A DNA stretch of 64,000 nt from Microbacterium forte (GCF_031885415.1 NZ_CP116871.1:1302001-1366000); one strand, 5' to 3'. Positions 34,936-43,613 are shown, counted from the first letter of the stretch. The notes: generated by a model from the letters alone, not told the origin. Translations and numbers: made by a program.

Positions 34936-35178
34936 ATCCTGCGGTGGATCCCCGTGATCGTCGTCGGCTACCTCGCCGCCTTCACCCTGCTCGGAGCCAT
35001 CCTCGCCATGGGCATGCCTGTGGGCGTCGCCTACGGCGTGTGGTCAGCGGCCGGCGTCGCCATCACGGCGATCCTCGGCCGTGTGATCTTCAAGGACCAC
35101 TTCTCGGTGCTGATGGCGATCGGCGTCGCCCTGATCGCTCTGGGTGTGCTGCTGATCGAATTCGGCGGATCGCACTGA
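34936..35178 (+). pseudogene. 5'-truncated SMR (EmrE-type) transporter remnant
   Basis: From 34936 the frame reads ILRWIPVIVVGYLAAF, 'LAMGMPVGVAYGVWSAAG', then 'ALGVLLIEFGGSH', matching TM2 to TM4 of small multidrug-resistance proteins. The whole first helix, which carries the essential Glu (Glu14 in EmrE), is missing. The frame continues upstream without an ATG or hydrophobic stretch to a stop at 34846. A GTG at 34954 opens a nominal 74-codon frame but cannot make a working pump. The sequence is otherwise undamaged, so the truncation looks recent. Confidence 0.75.
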
Positions 35179-35221
35179 CGCGTCCCGCCTGCGGCCCTGC
35201 TCATCGAGGCGGCGATCGAAT

Positions 35222-35752
35222 TCAGAACCCCACGCACATCACGCTGACTCCCGCCGCCATCGCCCAGGACTCGACCGTGAGCAGGCGGGCGGTCCGGCCC
35301 TGATGCACGGGCACGAGCACCCACTCGGAGACGACCGTCCAGAGCACCACTCCGATGACCCCCGCCACCACGAGCACCGAGAGGACTCCGTCGAGACCGT
35401 GGCCGCCGTGGCCGCCCGACTCGACCAGCGCCTCGCCCGTCGACAGGCTCTCGAACGAGCAGATCGCCATCACAAGCGACACCAGCGCGCGGTGGCAGCA
35501 GGTGGCCGCCGCCGGCGTTCCCCGCACGCCTGCCGTGCCGAGCATCGCAGACGCGAGAAGGACGATCCCGAGCACGAGACCGATCATCGCGTCGCCGCCG
35601 CTCACTGCGATGACGATCATCGCGCCGGCCATGATCAGCGCGCTCTGCCTCCCCTGCCACGGCACGGCCCGCCAGACCGCGACGCACGCCGCGGCCGAGA
35701 CGACGGCGGCGAGCGCCATCAGCCACGGTGCTGCGGGGAGGAGGTGATCCAC
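35222..35752 (-). CDS. Membrane protein of unknown function, TetR-divergent
   Basis: The 176-residue protein has about five hydrophobic helices (8-25, 38-52, 56-72, 85-100, 120-145) and a Gly-His stretch (ESGGHGGHGLDG) between the fourth and fifth. No family was recognised. The GTG start at 35752 lies 6 nt from TATGAT (35764-35759), a leaderless promoter. The putative TetR operator (35765-35780) abuts this -10 box, so the divergent TetR regulator probably represses this gene. Confidence 0.65.
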   Translation of the reverse strand: MDHLLPAAPWLMALAAVVSAAACVAVWRAVPWQGRQSALIMAGAMIVIAVSGGDAMIGLVLGIVLLASAMLGTAGVRGTPAAATCCHRALVSLVMAICSFESLSTGEALVESGGHGGHGLDGVLSVLVVAGVIGVVLWTVVSEWVLVPVHQGRTARLLTVESWAMAAGVSVMCVGF

Positions 35753-35764
35753 ACACGCATCATA

Positions 35765-35780
35765 TTGATCAACTGCTCAA
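35765..35780. promoter_or_regulatory. Putative TetR operator A (tetR/membrane gene)
   Basis: TTGATCAACTGCTCAA is an inverted repeat of the TTGAKC-N4-GCTCRA type. It directly abuts the -10 box TATGAT of the divergent membrane gene. The same 22-bp frame (ATTGA...GCTCnAAATAG) recurs at the copper amine oxidase promoter. Confidence 0.65.
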
Positions 35781-35818
35781 AATAGCGATACCTGCGTCGG
35801 ATGCGCCAGGATGGGCGT

Positions 35819-36403
35819 GTGCCCCGCGTCGTAGACCACGATGAGCGCCGCCGGCAGATCGCCGAGGCGCTGCTCGCCGTGGCCGCCCGCGACGGGCACG
35901 AGGCGGTGTCGTCTCGCGCCGTGGCCAAGGAGCTCGGCGTCGCGACGGGCTCACTCTGGCACTACTTCGACGGATTCGACGACGTGATCCGCGCGGCGGC
36001 GGCGGAGATCACCCGGCGCACGGACGAGCGCATCCGATCGGTGACCGCGGGGCTCCGCGGGCTGACCAGACTCGACGCCCTGATGCGGGAAGTCCTTCCC
36101 GTCGAGGCGGAGACACGCACCGAGGCGTACGTGGTCGTCGGATTCTGGGGACGCCTCGCGACGCTCGCGTCCTCCCCGGACGCCGGCTCCCCCACGCTCG
36201 CGACCTGGCAGGACGGCATCAGCGAGGCCATCGATGAGGCGATCGTCGACGGCGAGCTGTCGGATGCCACGCCGAAGCAGGCGGTGATGTCGCTGCTCCG
36301 ATCGATCACGTACGGGCAGCAGGTGCTCGAGGTCACCGAGCCGCGCGGCGCCGAGGCGCATCTCGCAGTGCTCGACAGCATCCTCACGCCCTGGCGCGCC
36401 TGA
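35819..36403 (+). CDS. TetR family regulator
   Basis: The 194-residue protein has an N-terminal TetR HTH: 'RRRQIAEALLAVAARDGHEAVSSRAVAKELGVATGSLWHYFDGFDDVI' (in two blocks, about 8-54). An all-helical ligand domain follows. The GTG at 35819 is chosen because CAGGAT is exactly 6 nt upstream; an ATG at 35801 would leave the -10 box inside the gene. It sits between a membrane gene and a copper amine oxidase gene, both of which carry a matching palindrome near their promoters, so it is expected to repress both, with an amine or aldehyde as the likely inducer (inference). Confidence 0.85.
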   Translation: MPRVVDHDERRRQIAEALLAVAARDGHEAVSSRAVAKELGVATGSLWHYFDGFDDVIRAAAAEITRRTDERIRSVTAGLRGLTRLDALMREVLPVEAETRTEAYVVVGFWGRLATLASSPDAGSPTLATWQDGISEAIDEAIVDGELSDATPKQAVMSLLRSITYGQQVLEVTEPRGAEAHLAVLDSILTPWRA

Positions 36404-36460
36404 ACCAGGCGCGCCCACCCCGCGCTCGCGCTCCGCGCAGAGTCGATCGCCAGCAGGCTC

Positions 36461-36489
36461 TTGTGCACCCCGCCACACCGTCGTAGCAT
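36461..36489 (+). promoter_or_regulatory. Promoter of the copper amine oxidase gene
   Basis: TTGTGC (36461-36466) and TAGCAT (36484-36489) have a 17-bp spacer, giving a start near 36496, some 10 bp before operator B. Confidence 0.55.
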
Positions 36490-36505
36490 CGAGCCAATCC
36501 GTTTA

Positions 36506-36521
36506 TTGAGCGCTCGCTCGA
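36506..36521. promoter_or_regulatory. Putative TetR operator B (amine oxidase gene)
   Basis: TTGAGCGCTCGCTCGA, preceded by A and followed by AATAG as in operator A, lies just downstream of the predicted transcription start, where a bound repressor would block initiation. Confidence 0.65.
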
Positions 36522-36538
36522 AATAGTGAGGTACGACG

Positions 36539-38518
36539 ATGTCCCACCCCCAGCCCGTCTCCATCGACCGGATCCCGGCGCCACACCCGCTCGACCCGCT
36601 CACCGGCGCCGAGATCGCCGCAGCCCGCGCCGTGCTCGAATCCGCCGGGCTGCTCGGCGAGACGGTTCGCGTGCCGATGCTCCTGCCGGACGAGCCCACC
36701 AAGCAGGAGCTCGCCGGGTGGACGCCCGGCTCCCCCATCGACCGGCGGGTCGACGCGACCCTGCTCGACACCGCGACCGGCGTCGCCACCGAGGTGGTCG
36801 TCTCGATCACCCGCGGCGAGGTCCTGCGCAACGAAAGGGTGCCCAACGACGCGCCCCCCTACGGCCAGCCGCAGTACCTCTTGGAGGAGTACGAGCGCGC
36901 GGAGGCGATCGCGAAGGCCTCGCCCGAGTGGCAGGCGGCGATGACGCGCCGCGGACTCGCAGATCACATGGAGCTCGCGTTCTGCGGCCCGCTCGCCCCG
37001 GGCTACACCGGCCGTGCCGACGAGGTGGGTCGCCGCGTCATCCGCTCGCTCACGTTCCTGAAGTACGACGAGAACGACTCCCCCTGGGCGCATCCGGTCG
37101 AAGGCCTCGTGGTGCACATCGATCTGACCGCGGGCAGCGTCATCCGCATCGACGACGAGGGCGATGTGCCGGTGCCCGCGGGTCACGGCAACTACTACCC
37201 CGAGGTGCAGGGCGCGGCGCGCACCACGCTCAAGCCCATCGAGATCACCCAGCCGGAGGGGCCGAGCTTCGCCGTCACCGGATCTCTGGTCGAGTGGGAG
37301 AACTGGTCGATGAGGGTCAGCTTCAACGCGCGCGAGGGGCTCGTGCTGCACGACGTCGCGTTCGACGGACGCTCGGTGCTCAGCAGAGCGAGCGTGCCCG
37401 AGATGGTCGTGCCCTACGGCGACACCGCGCCAGGTCGCTTCTGGATCAGCTACTTCGATGCCGGTGAGTACCTGCTCGGCAAGAACGCGAACCACCTCGA
37501 GCTGGGTTGCGACTGCCTGGGCGTGATCCGCTACCTCGACGGCTACGTCGCCGATGATCACGGCCACCCCGTGCGCATCCCCAACGTCGTCTGCATGCAC
37601 GAGGAGGACTACGGCATCCTCTGGAAGCACACCGACCTCGCGGGACGCTCGGATGTGCGCCGCTCGCGACGCTTCGTGGTGTCGTACTTCTCGACGATCG
37701 GCAACTACGACTACGGCTTCTACTGGCACTTCTATCTCGACGGCTCGATCGAGGTCGTGGCCAAGGCGACGGGAATCGTGTTCGCAGGTGCCGGCGAACC
37801 CGGCGTGCAGCAGAAGCACGCCACCGAGCTCGCCCCAGGGGTGTTCGCCCCCGTGCACCAGCACCTGTTCTGCGCTCGACTCGACGTCGCGATCGACGGC
37901 GACGAGAACCGCCTGTTCGAGATCGACGCTCAGCGCATCCCCATGGGGCCCGACAACCCGTTCGGCAACGCGTTCACCTGGTCGGAGACTCAGCTCTCCA
38001 CCGAGTCCGCCGCTCAGCGCGATGCCGACTCGTCCGTCGCGCGCGCCTGGGAGGTGCAGAGCACATCGCGCACGAACCATGTCGGGCGCCCGACCGCGTA
38101 CCACCTGATCCCCCAGCCGACCGCACTGCTGATGGCCGACCCCGAGTCATCCGTGGCGGCGCGAGCAGCCTTCGCGACCAGGCACCTGTGGGCGACGCAG
38201 CACGAGCAGGGGCAGATCTGGCCCGCCGGCCGGTATCCGAACGCGCATCAGGGCGGCTCCGGCCTGCCCGAATACACCGCCGGAGACCGATCGCTCGACG
38301 GCGAGGACATCGTGCTGTGGCACACGTTCGGCCTGACGCACTTCCCTCGCCCCGAGGACTGGCCGATCATGCCCGTCGACTACGCCGGATTCTGGTTCAA
38401 GCCCAACGGGTTCCTCGATCAGAACCCCGCGATGGACGTCCCGGAGTCGTCTCAGGCGCACGTCTCTGCGGATGCAGGATGCTGCGGAGGCGGCGGATCC
38501 TGCACCTGCGACCACTGA
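36539..38518 (+). CDS. Copper-containing primary amine oxidase
   Basis: The 659-residue enzyme has all key features: the topaquinone precursor in NYDY (Tyr390), the catalytic Asp in YFDAGEY (Asp307), copper ligands in HQH (His440 and His442), a third His near 'GLTHFPRPEDWP' (about 598), and two N2/N3-type N-terminal domains. It oxidises primary amines to aldehydes, releasing ammonia and hydrogen peroxide. The C-terminus ends in a Cys-rich tail, DAGCCGGGGSCTCDH, not typical of the family. There is no signal peptide, so it is probably cytoplasmic. Transcription is likely under the upstream TetR. Confidence 0.95.
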   Translation: MSHPQPVSIDRIPAPHPLDPLTGAEIAAARAVLESAGLLGETVRVPMLLPDEPTKQELAGWTPGSPIDRRVDATLLDTATGVATEVVVSITRGEVLRNERVPNDAPPYGQPQYLLEEYERAEAIAKASPEWQAAMTRRGLADHMELAFCGPLAPGYTGRADEVGRRVIRSLTFLKYDENDSPWAHPVEGLVVHIDLTAGSVIRIDDEGDVPVPAGHGNYYPEVQGAARTTLKPIEITQPEGPSFAVTGSLVEWENWSMRVSFNAREGLVLHDVAFDGRSVLSRASVPEMVVPYGDTAPGRFWISYFDAGEYLLGKNANHLELGCDCLGVIRYLDGYVADDHGHPVRIPNVVCMHEEDYGILWKHTDLAGRSDVRRSRRFVVSYFSTIGNYDYGFYWHFYLDGSIEVVAKATGIVFAGAGEPGVQQKHATELAPGVFAPVHQHLFCARLDVAIDGDENRLFEIDAQRIPMGPDNPFGNAFTWSETQLSTESAAQRDADSSVARAWEVQSTSRTNHVGRPTAYHLIPQPTALLMADPESSVAARAAFATRHLWATQHEQGQIWPAGRYPNAHQGGSGLPEYTAGDRSLDGEDIVLWHTFGLTHFPRPEDWPIMPVDYAGFWFKPNGFLDQNPAMDVPESSQAHVSADAGCCGGGGSCTCDH

Positions 38519-38597
38519 CCCTCGGCGTCGCTGTCGTAGGTCAGCGCGTCGTCGTCATCCGGAAGCCCCTGGCGGAAGCACGCGGCGAACGTGCCCC

Positions 38598-39533
38598 TCA
38601 AGAGAGTCGGGCGATCGCGACGCGCAGGATTCCGTCAGCCTCGTCGAGCGCCTGAGCCGAGTCATCTGCCGATGCCCCCGTGGAGATCATCAGGATCGCC
38701 AGCTTGACGGAGCCGCCGGCCGCGTCCAGCGCGGCGGAGGCTTCGTCGACCCCGGCGCCGGTGAGCTCGGTCACCGTGCGGATCGAGCGCGCGTGCAGCT
38801 TCTCGTTCGTGGCCAGCAGGTCGACCATCACGCCGTGGTGCGTCTTGCCGAGCTTGATCATCGACAGGGTGGTGAGCATGTTCACGACGAGCTTCTGCGC
38901 GGTTCCCGACTTCAGACGCGTCGACCCCGAGATGAACTCCGGCCCGGTGACGACCTCGATCGCGATCTCGGCGACAGCCCCGATCTCGGATGCCGGGTTC
39001 GAGGCGATCGCGACGGTGAGCGCGCCGACTTTCCGCGCGAACTCGAGGCCGCCCACGACGTAGGGGGTGCGACCGGACGCCGAGATGCCGACGACCGTGT
39101 CGCGCTCGGTGAGCCCGAGCTCCTGCAGCGAGGCCGCCGCGGCTTCGTCGTCGTCCTCGGCGTTCTCGACCGCAGCGCGGATAGCCGTCTCCCCGCCGGC
39201 GATCAACCCCACGACCATCGAGGGGTCCGTACCGAAGGTCGGCGGGCATTCGCTGGCGTCGAGCACTCCGACGCGGCCCGCGGTGCCCGCCCCGAGGTAG
39301 ATGAGGCGCCCGCCGGCGCGGAAGCGTTCGGTGATGCCGTCGACGGCTGCAGCGATCTCCGCGCTGCGCTCTCCGACCGCGGTCGGGACACGGTGATCCT
39401 CGGCGTTCATGCGCCGCACGAGCTCGGCTGTCTCGAGCAGGTCGAGATCGCCCCGCTCCGTCGTCGACGCCTCCGTGCCGAGCGTCGAGAGGACGTCGAG
39501 GAGGGCGGTCAGTCTGGCGTGTTCATTCGGCAC
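38598..39533 (-). CDS. murQ: N-acetylmuramic acid 6-phosphate etherase
   Basis: The 311-residue protein has the SIS-domain etherase signature 'RLIYLGAGTAGRVGVLDASECPPTFG' (with the catalytic Glu in SEC) and 'VVGISASGRTPYVVGGLEFARKVGA' and 'TRLKSGTAQKLVVNMLTT'. It cleaves the lactyl ether of MurNAc-6-phosphate to GlcNAc-6-phosphate and lactate. The GTG at 39533, with a GAAAGG element upstream, is preferred over the ATG at 39551. It overlaps the upstream kinase stop by 11 bp, so the two are in one operon. Confidence 0.9.
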   Translation of the reverse strand: MPNEHARLTALLDVLSTLGTEASTTERGDLDLLETAELVRRMNAEDHRVPTAVGERSAEIAAAVDGITERFRAGGRLIYLGAGTAGRVGVLDASECPPTFGTDPSMVVGLIAGGETAIRAAVENAEDDDEAAAASLQELGLTERDTVVGISASGRTPYVVGGLEFARKVGALTVAIASNPASEIGAVAEIAIEVVTGPEFISGSTRLKSGTAQKLVVNMLTTLSMIKLGKTHHGVMVDLLATNEKLHARSIRTVTELTGAGVDEASAALDAAGGSVKLAILMISTGASADDSAQALDEADGILRVAIARLS

Positions 39534-40449
39534 GATGCACGAACCTTTCATGGGGAAGATCAGTGCGCTCCGCGAGCAGGAGCGCTCCGTCGATGGCGTC
39601 ACCGGCTGAGGCGGCGACAGCGCGGCCCGCGGCGCCCAGCGCCCGGTCGAGTGCCGAGCGGAACCAGACATGTGCGGTGAGTCCGCCGTGGAGGGCGACA
39701 TCTCGGCTGTCCGCAGACGCGGCGACCGCCGATGCGACCAGGAGACGGACGCCCTCGGCGACGATCTCCACCGAGACGGGGTCGCCGCTCTCTGCCGCAT
39801 CGAGCACCAGCGGTGCGAGTGCCGCGAGGCGACGGGGCAGCGGGCCATCGGTCGCGAGCCAGGCGGGAATCGCCGCAGGGCCGCCGATCGTCGCGCCCAC
39901 GGCATCCGTGAGCACTGTCGTGGGTGCGAGGCCGACCGAGGCACGCAGGACAGCGCGCAGCGCCTCTCGCCCGAACCAGGATCCGCTGCCGAAATCCCCC
40001 AGCTCGGGTCCCCACCCGTCGACGAGGGTGGCCACCTCGCCGTCGATGCCGAGGGCCGCTGCGCCGGTCCCGGCGATCAGGAGCACGCCTGCCCCGCCAC
40101 CGAGCGCTCCTGCGTGGGCGGACACGACGTCAGAGGTCACGGACACCGGCACCCGCATCGCTCGGGCGAGCCCGTGTGCGAGCTCGGATGCGGCCTCGGG
40201 GGCCGCCCAGGCTCCCGCAGCGCCCACCGAGACGTCTGAGATCGGCTCATCGAGTCGCTCTCTCAACGGGAGGATCGCGGCGAGTGCTGCGGCGACGCCG
40301 TCTGCGGCCGCCAGACCGGGTGCCCCGATGCCGTCGTACACGGGCCGGCGCTGAGGGCGGAGATCGTTCGCGCCCCACGGCCCCGAGATCACCGCACGGC
40401 ATCGCGATTTGCCGAGGTCGACGGCGACATGGGCTCGCGAAGAAGACAT
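39523..40449 (-). CDS. BadF/BadG/BcrA/BcrD-type sugar kinase (amino-sugar kinase)
   Basis: The 308-residue protein has an ASKHA ATPase fold: phosphate-1 loop 'HVAVDLGKSRCRAVISG' (residues 7-23), phosphate-2 'GVLLIAGTGAAALGID' and 'ELGDFGSGSWFGREALRAVL', matching the GlcNAc/MurNAc kinase branch of the family. Being coupled to murQ, it probably phosphorylates N-acetylmuramic acid or N-acetylglucosamine from recycled peptidoglycan. TAGACT is 6 nt before the ATG (leaderless). No PTS transporter is in the operon, consistent with ATP-dependent phosphorylation inside the cell. Confidence 0.85.
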   Translation of the reverse strand: MSSSRAHVAVDLGKSRCRAVISGPWGANDLRPQRRPVYDGIGAPGLAAADGVAAALAAILPLRERLDEPISDVSVGAAGAWAAPEAASELAHGLARAMRVPVSVTSDVVSAHAGALGGGAGVLLIAGTGAAALGIDGEVATLVDGWGPELGDFGSGSWFGREALRAVLRASVGLAPTTVLTDAVGATIGGPAAIPAWLATDGPLPRRLAALAPLVLDAAESGDPVSVEIVAEGVRLLVASAVAASADSRDVALHGGLTAHVWFRSALDRALGAAGRAVAASAGDAIDGALLLAERTDLPHERFVHRAE

Positions 40450-40526
40450 GGAAATAGTCTACGCACCAGCGGTCGGGCATGAAAGAATTGTTCACACGAC
40501 CGAAACCCGCCCCCGCCAGGAGAGCC

Positions 40527-41381
40527 ATGAGCATCCAGACGACCATCGCGACAGCGGCCGAGAAGCTGCCGCCGTCGCTGGCGCGCATCGCTCGGACGAT
40601 CGCCGACGATCCCACCCTCGTCGTCGACAGCACGATCACCGAGATCGCTGCGAGGTGCGACACCTCGGTGGCCTCGGTCGTCCGCTTCTGCCGCACGATC
40701 GGGGTGAACGGCTACGCCGCGTTGAGAATGGCGCTGGCCACCGAGCTCGGCCGCGAGTCGGTGCAGTTCCCTGCGGCATCCGGTTTCGGTTCCGAGATCT
40801 CCGCGGCCGACACGCTGCGCGAAGCGACGGCGAAGCTCGCGGCGCTGGAGCTGTTGGCCATCGAGGAGACGATCGCGAACCTCGATTACGACAGCCTCGC
40901 CGCTGCGGTCGAAGCGATCGACGACGCCGATCGCGTGCTGCTGTTCGGCATCGGAGCGAGCGGGCAGGCAGCTGCCGACCTCGGCCGCAAGCTGCTCCGC
41001 ATCGGACACGCGGCGATCGTGCTCACCGACTCTCACGAGGCGAGCGCCGCCGCATCGCTCGGAGCGAGGAAGACGGTCGCCATCGGCTTCTCGCACTCGG
41101 GGACGACCCGCGAGACCGTGCACTTCCTGCAGACCGCGCGTGCCGCGGCCGGCGTCACGATCGGTGTCACGGGAGGATCATCGTCACCCGTCACCGAGAG
41201 CTGTGATCACGCCCTGCTGACTCGTGCCCGCGAGCCGCGACTCCGCGCCGGGGCGATGGTCAGCCGGATCGCGCAGCTCGCCGTCGTCGACTGCCTGTTC
41301 GTCGGCGTCGCGCAGCGCCGACATGCGCACACGATCCACGCCCTCCAGCGCACCGCCGACGCCACTCAGCCGTTGCGCTGA
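40527..41381 (+). CDS. RpiR/MurR family regulator (HTH + SIS)
   Basis: The 284-residue protein has an N-terminal HTH_6 ('LPPSLARIARTIADDPTLVVDSTITEIAARCDTSVASVVRFCRTIG', in parts, about 12-65) and a C-terminal SIS phosphosugar-binding domain ('RVLLFGIGASGQAAADLGRKLLRIGHA'). The ATG at 40527 with an AGGAGAG Shine-Dalgarno is preferred to one at 40479. It is divergent from the kinase-murQ operon and should sense MurNAc-6-P or a related phosphosugar and control that operon. Confidence 0.88.
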   Translation: MSIQTTIATAAEKLPPSLARIARTIADDPTLVVDSTITEIAARCDTSVASVVRFCRTIGVNGYAALRMALATELGRESVQFPAASGFGSEISAADTLREATAKLAALELLAIEETIANLDYDSLAAAVEAIDDADRVLLFGIGASGQAAADLGRKLLRIGHAAIVLTDSHEASAAASLGARKTVAIGFSHSGTTRETVHFLQTARAAAGVTIGVTGGSSSPVTESCDHALLTRAREPRLRAGAMVSRIAQLAVVDCLFVGVAQRRHAHTIHALQRTADATQPLR

Positions 41382-41392
41382 AGAGGTGACTC

Positions 41393-42499
41393 TCAGGCCG
41401 GAACCGGCTCGTGCCGACGCTCCGGATCGACCGATCCAGCCGTCCGCAGGAACACGATGATCCAGCTGAAGATCAGCACGGCCGCGATCAGCTCGACCGC
41501 TGTGAGGTTGTAGTAGCCGACGGCGAAGAACGACGCGAGCAGGATGATCACCAGCACGTAGGCCCAGCCGAACGCCACGAAGACCCGAGGGATCGTGCGC
41601 AGGAACCACGGCAGACCCACCACGACGACCGCGAACACGACGACCATGCCGGTGGCCACCGTGTTGTGCACGAGGAAGAACTCGTCGACGGGGAAGATCC
41701 CGACGCACGCGAGGAAGATGCCCATCAGGATCAGACCGCCGCGCACGATGAAGCGGCCGCGCCGATCGATCGGGTCGTCCACCGGCAGCCCCGCCGTGGC
41801 GTAGCGCGCGATCGTCGTGACCATGACGCCGGCGATGATCAGTGTGATGTTGAAGGCGGCCGAAGCGCTGTTGGTGCTCATACCGAGCGCCGAGAGGTTG
41901 TCCTGCCACCAGTGCACATCGCTGGAGGCGAGCATCGCGGCGAATGCGCCGACCACGAGGAACACCGCGAGCACGAGCGACAGCACTGTCGGCGTCAGCG
42001 CCACGGCGCTGAGGAATGTCACATAGGCGGTGAGGGCGAACGCCACAGCCACCAGGACCGCGCCCGGAAACGCGAAGACCGGGGCGTCGGTGAAGCTGCG
42101 CTCGAGCAGCTCGGCGATGCCGAGCCACCCCAGGTAGGCGATGGCTGCATGCGCGAAGGCGATCGCGGCCAGGTCGTACCAGCGCAACCGATCCCCCGGA
42201 ACGCTGAATCCGTCGCGGGTGCCGTCCGGCGCGATCGTCGCGGGCCTGACGACGAGGCGGCCGAGCGCGAAGGCGAGCACCGCGGTGATCGCACCCCCAT
42301 AAGCTGCGAACGCTCCGATCGAGCCGGTGCCGCTGATCGCCATCTCCTGGCCCCAGAAGACCGGCCACCCGATCGCGAACCCGAGCACGAAGAACACCGC
42401 CCCGACGATCAGCGCGGTGGCTTCGAACACCGCATCCGCCGTGTCGGGTCCCCGCAGCTGACGCAGGACCTGCATGACCTTGTCACCGAGATATCGCAT
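41393..42499 (-). CDS. Multi-pass membrane protein, DUF998-like
   Basis: The 368-residue protein has about ten hydrophobic helices and a conserved central segment 'DVHWWQDNLSALGMSTNSASAAFNITLIIAG' of the type seen in DUF998 membrane proteins. No catalytic motif or substrate is known. TATGAT (42522-42517) is a plausible -10 with a short leader including a GGAGG Shine-Dalgarno. It is divergent from the AraC regulator and shares with it an intergenic palindrome, so the two may be co-regulated. Confidence 0.65.
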   Translation of the reverse strand: MRYLGDKVMQVLRQLRGPDTADAVFEATALIVGAVFFVLGFAIGWPVFWGQEMAISGTGSIGAFAAYGGAITAVLAFALGRLVVRPATIAPDGTRDGFSVPGDRLRWYDLAAIAFAHAAIAYLGWLGIAELLERSFTDAPVFAFPGAVLVAVAFALTAYVTFLSAVALTPTVLSLVLAVFLVVGAFAAMLASSDVHWWQDNLSALGMSTNSASAAFNITLIIAGVMVTTIARYATAGLPVDDPIDRRGRFIVRGGLILMGIFLACVGIFPVDEFFLVHNTVATGMVVVFAVVVVGLPWFLRTIPRVFVAFGWAYVLVIILLASFFAVGYYNLTAVELIAAVLIFSWIIVFLRTAGSVDPERRHEPVPA

Positions 42500-42542
42500 C
42501 GCTGGCCTCCGCCCACATCATAGAAGCCTCGCCCTCTGGACG

Positions 42543-42566
42543 GTGCCGGTGATAACATCACGGCAC
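42543..42566. promoter_or_regulatory. GTGAT-AAC-ATCAC palindrome between membrane gene and araC-type gene
   Basis: GTGATAACATCAC (42549-42561) is a perfect palindrome with a 3-nt centre, extended by GTGCC/GGCAC arms on each side with one extra G on the left. It lies 43 bp from one start and 45 bp from the other and is a candidate operator. Confidence 0.5.
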
Positions 42567-42611
42567 GGATCGTATACAACGTCGTCGTTCCACCACCCGA
42601 GGTGATCAGTC

Positions 42612-43568
42612 ATGAACGGTGCACTCGCCGCCCCCGCCGAATCGGTGTCGACGCTCGTCGCGCGCAACATCAGCGAATTCCGCGCCGCCGTCTCGGAGTC
42701 CTTCGTGCCGCTGCAGGTCTCGACCGCCGGGCCCGACCACTTCCGCGGGATCATCCGCGGCGCGTCGGTCGATGAGGTGCACGTGAACGAGGTGCGCGCC
42801 GCGTCGCACGTCGTGGAGCGGACGCCCGAGCTCATCGCGCGCAGCGACCGGTCGTACTTCAAGCTCAGCCTCATGCTCGCAGGCACCGGGATGCTGATCC
42901 AGGACGACCGGGAAGCCGTGCTCCAGGCCGGGGATCTCGCCGTCTACGACACCGATCGTCCCTACTCCCTGGTCTTCGACGACGACTTCCGCACGATGGT
43001 CGTCATGTTCCCGAAGCATCTGATCAGCCTCCCCTCCGACATGATCGGGCAGCTCACCGCTGTGCGGATCTCGGGTCAGGGCGGTCTCGGCGGGATGGTC
43101 GTGCCCTATCTGACGCAGCTCGCCGGCAACCTCGATCAGCTCGCCGGAACGACGGGAGCCCGGCTGGCGCACAGCGCGCTCGACCTCGTCACGACGGTGT
43201 TCACCCGCGAACTCGGCCTCGACGAAGTGTCGGCCGATCCTCATCGCGCTCTCGTGCAGCGCATCCGCTCGTACATCGACCGCAACCTCGCCTCGACCGA
43301 CCTCGGACCTGCGACCATCGCGTCGGCGCATTTCATCTCGACCCGCCACCTGCACGGACTGTTCCAGGAGCAGGGCGTGACCGTCTCGACGTGGATCCGC
43401 ACACGCCGCCTCGAGCAGTGCCGTCGTGATCTGCTCGACCCGATGCTCGCCGACCGTCCCGTCGCCGCGATCGCCGCCCGGTGGGGCTTCGTCGATGCGG
43501 CGCACTTCAGTCGCGCATTCAAAACCGCCTTCGGCATCTCCCCCAGCGAGTACCGCGCAGCGCACTGA
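42612..43568 (+). CDS. AraC family transcriptional regulator
   Basis: The 318-residue protein has an N-terminal AraC-binding-like domain ('LMLAGTGMLIQDDREAVLQAGDLAVYDTDRPYSL', about 88-121) like those of NphR/FeaR-type activators, and a C-terminal double HTH ('LGPATIASAHFISTRHLHGLFQEQGVTVSTWIR' and 'PVAAIAARWGFVDAAHFSRAFKTAFGISPSEYR', about 224-314). FeaR-type members activate aromatic amine oxidation genes, and the copper amine oxidase and MoaF-like genes nearby fit that, but the target is not shown. Confidence 0.87.
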   Translation: MNGALAAPAESVSTLVARNISEFRAAVSESFVPLQVSTAGPDHFRGIIRGASVDEVHVNEVRAASHVVERTPELIARSDRSYFKLSLMLAGTGMLIQDDREAVLQAGDLAVYDTDRPYSLVFDDDFRTMVVMFPKHLISLPSDMIGQLTAVRISGQGGLGGMVVPYLTQLAGNLDQLAGTTGARLAHSALDLVTTVFTRELGLDEVSADPHRALVQRIRSYIDRNLASTDLGPATIASAHFISTRHLHGLFQEQGVTVSTWIRTRRLEQCRRDLLDPMLADRPVAAIAARWGFVDAAHFSRAFKTAFGISPSEYRAAH

Positions 43569-43613
43569 CCCGGGACCGTTCGGCCCGTCGAACGGCGCTC
43601 GGCGTACGGCCTG

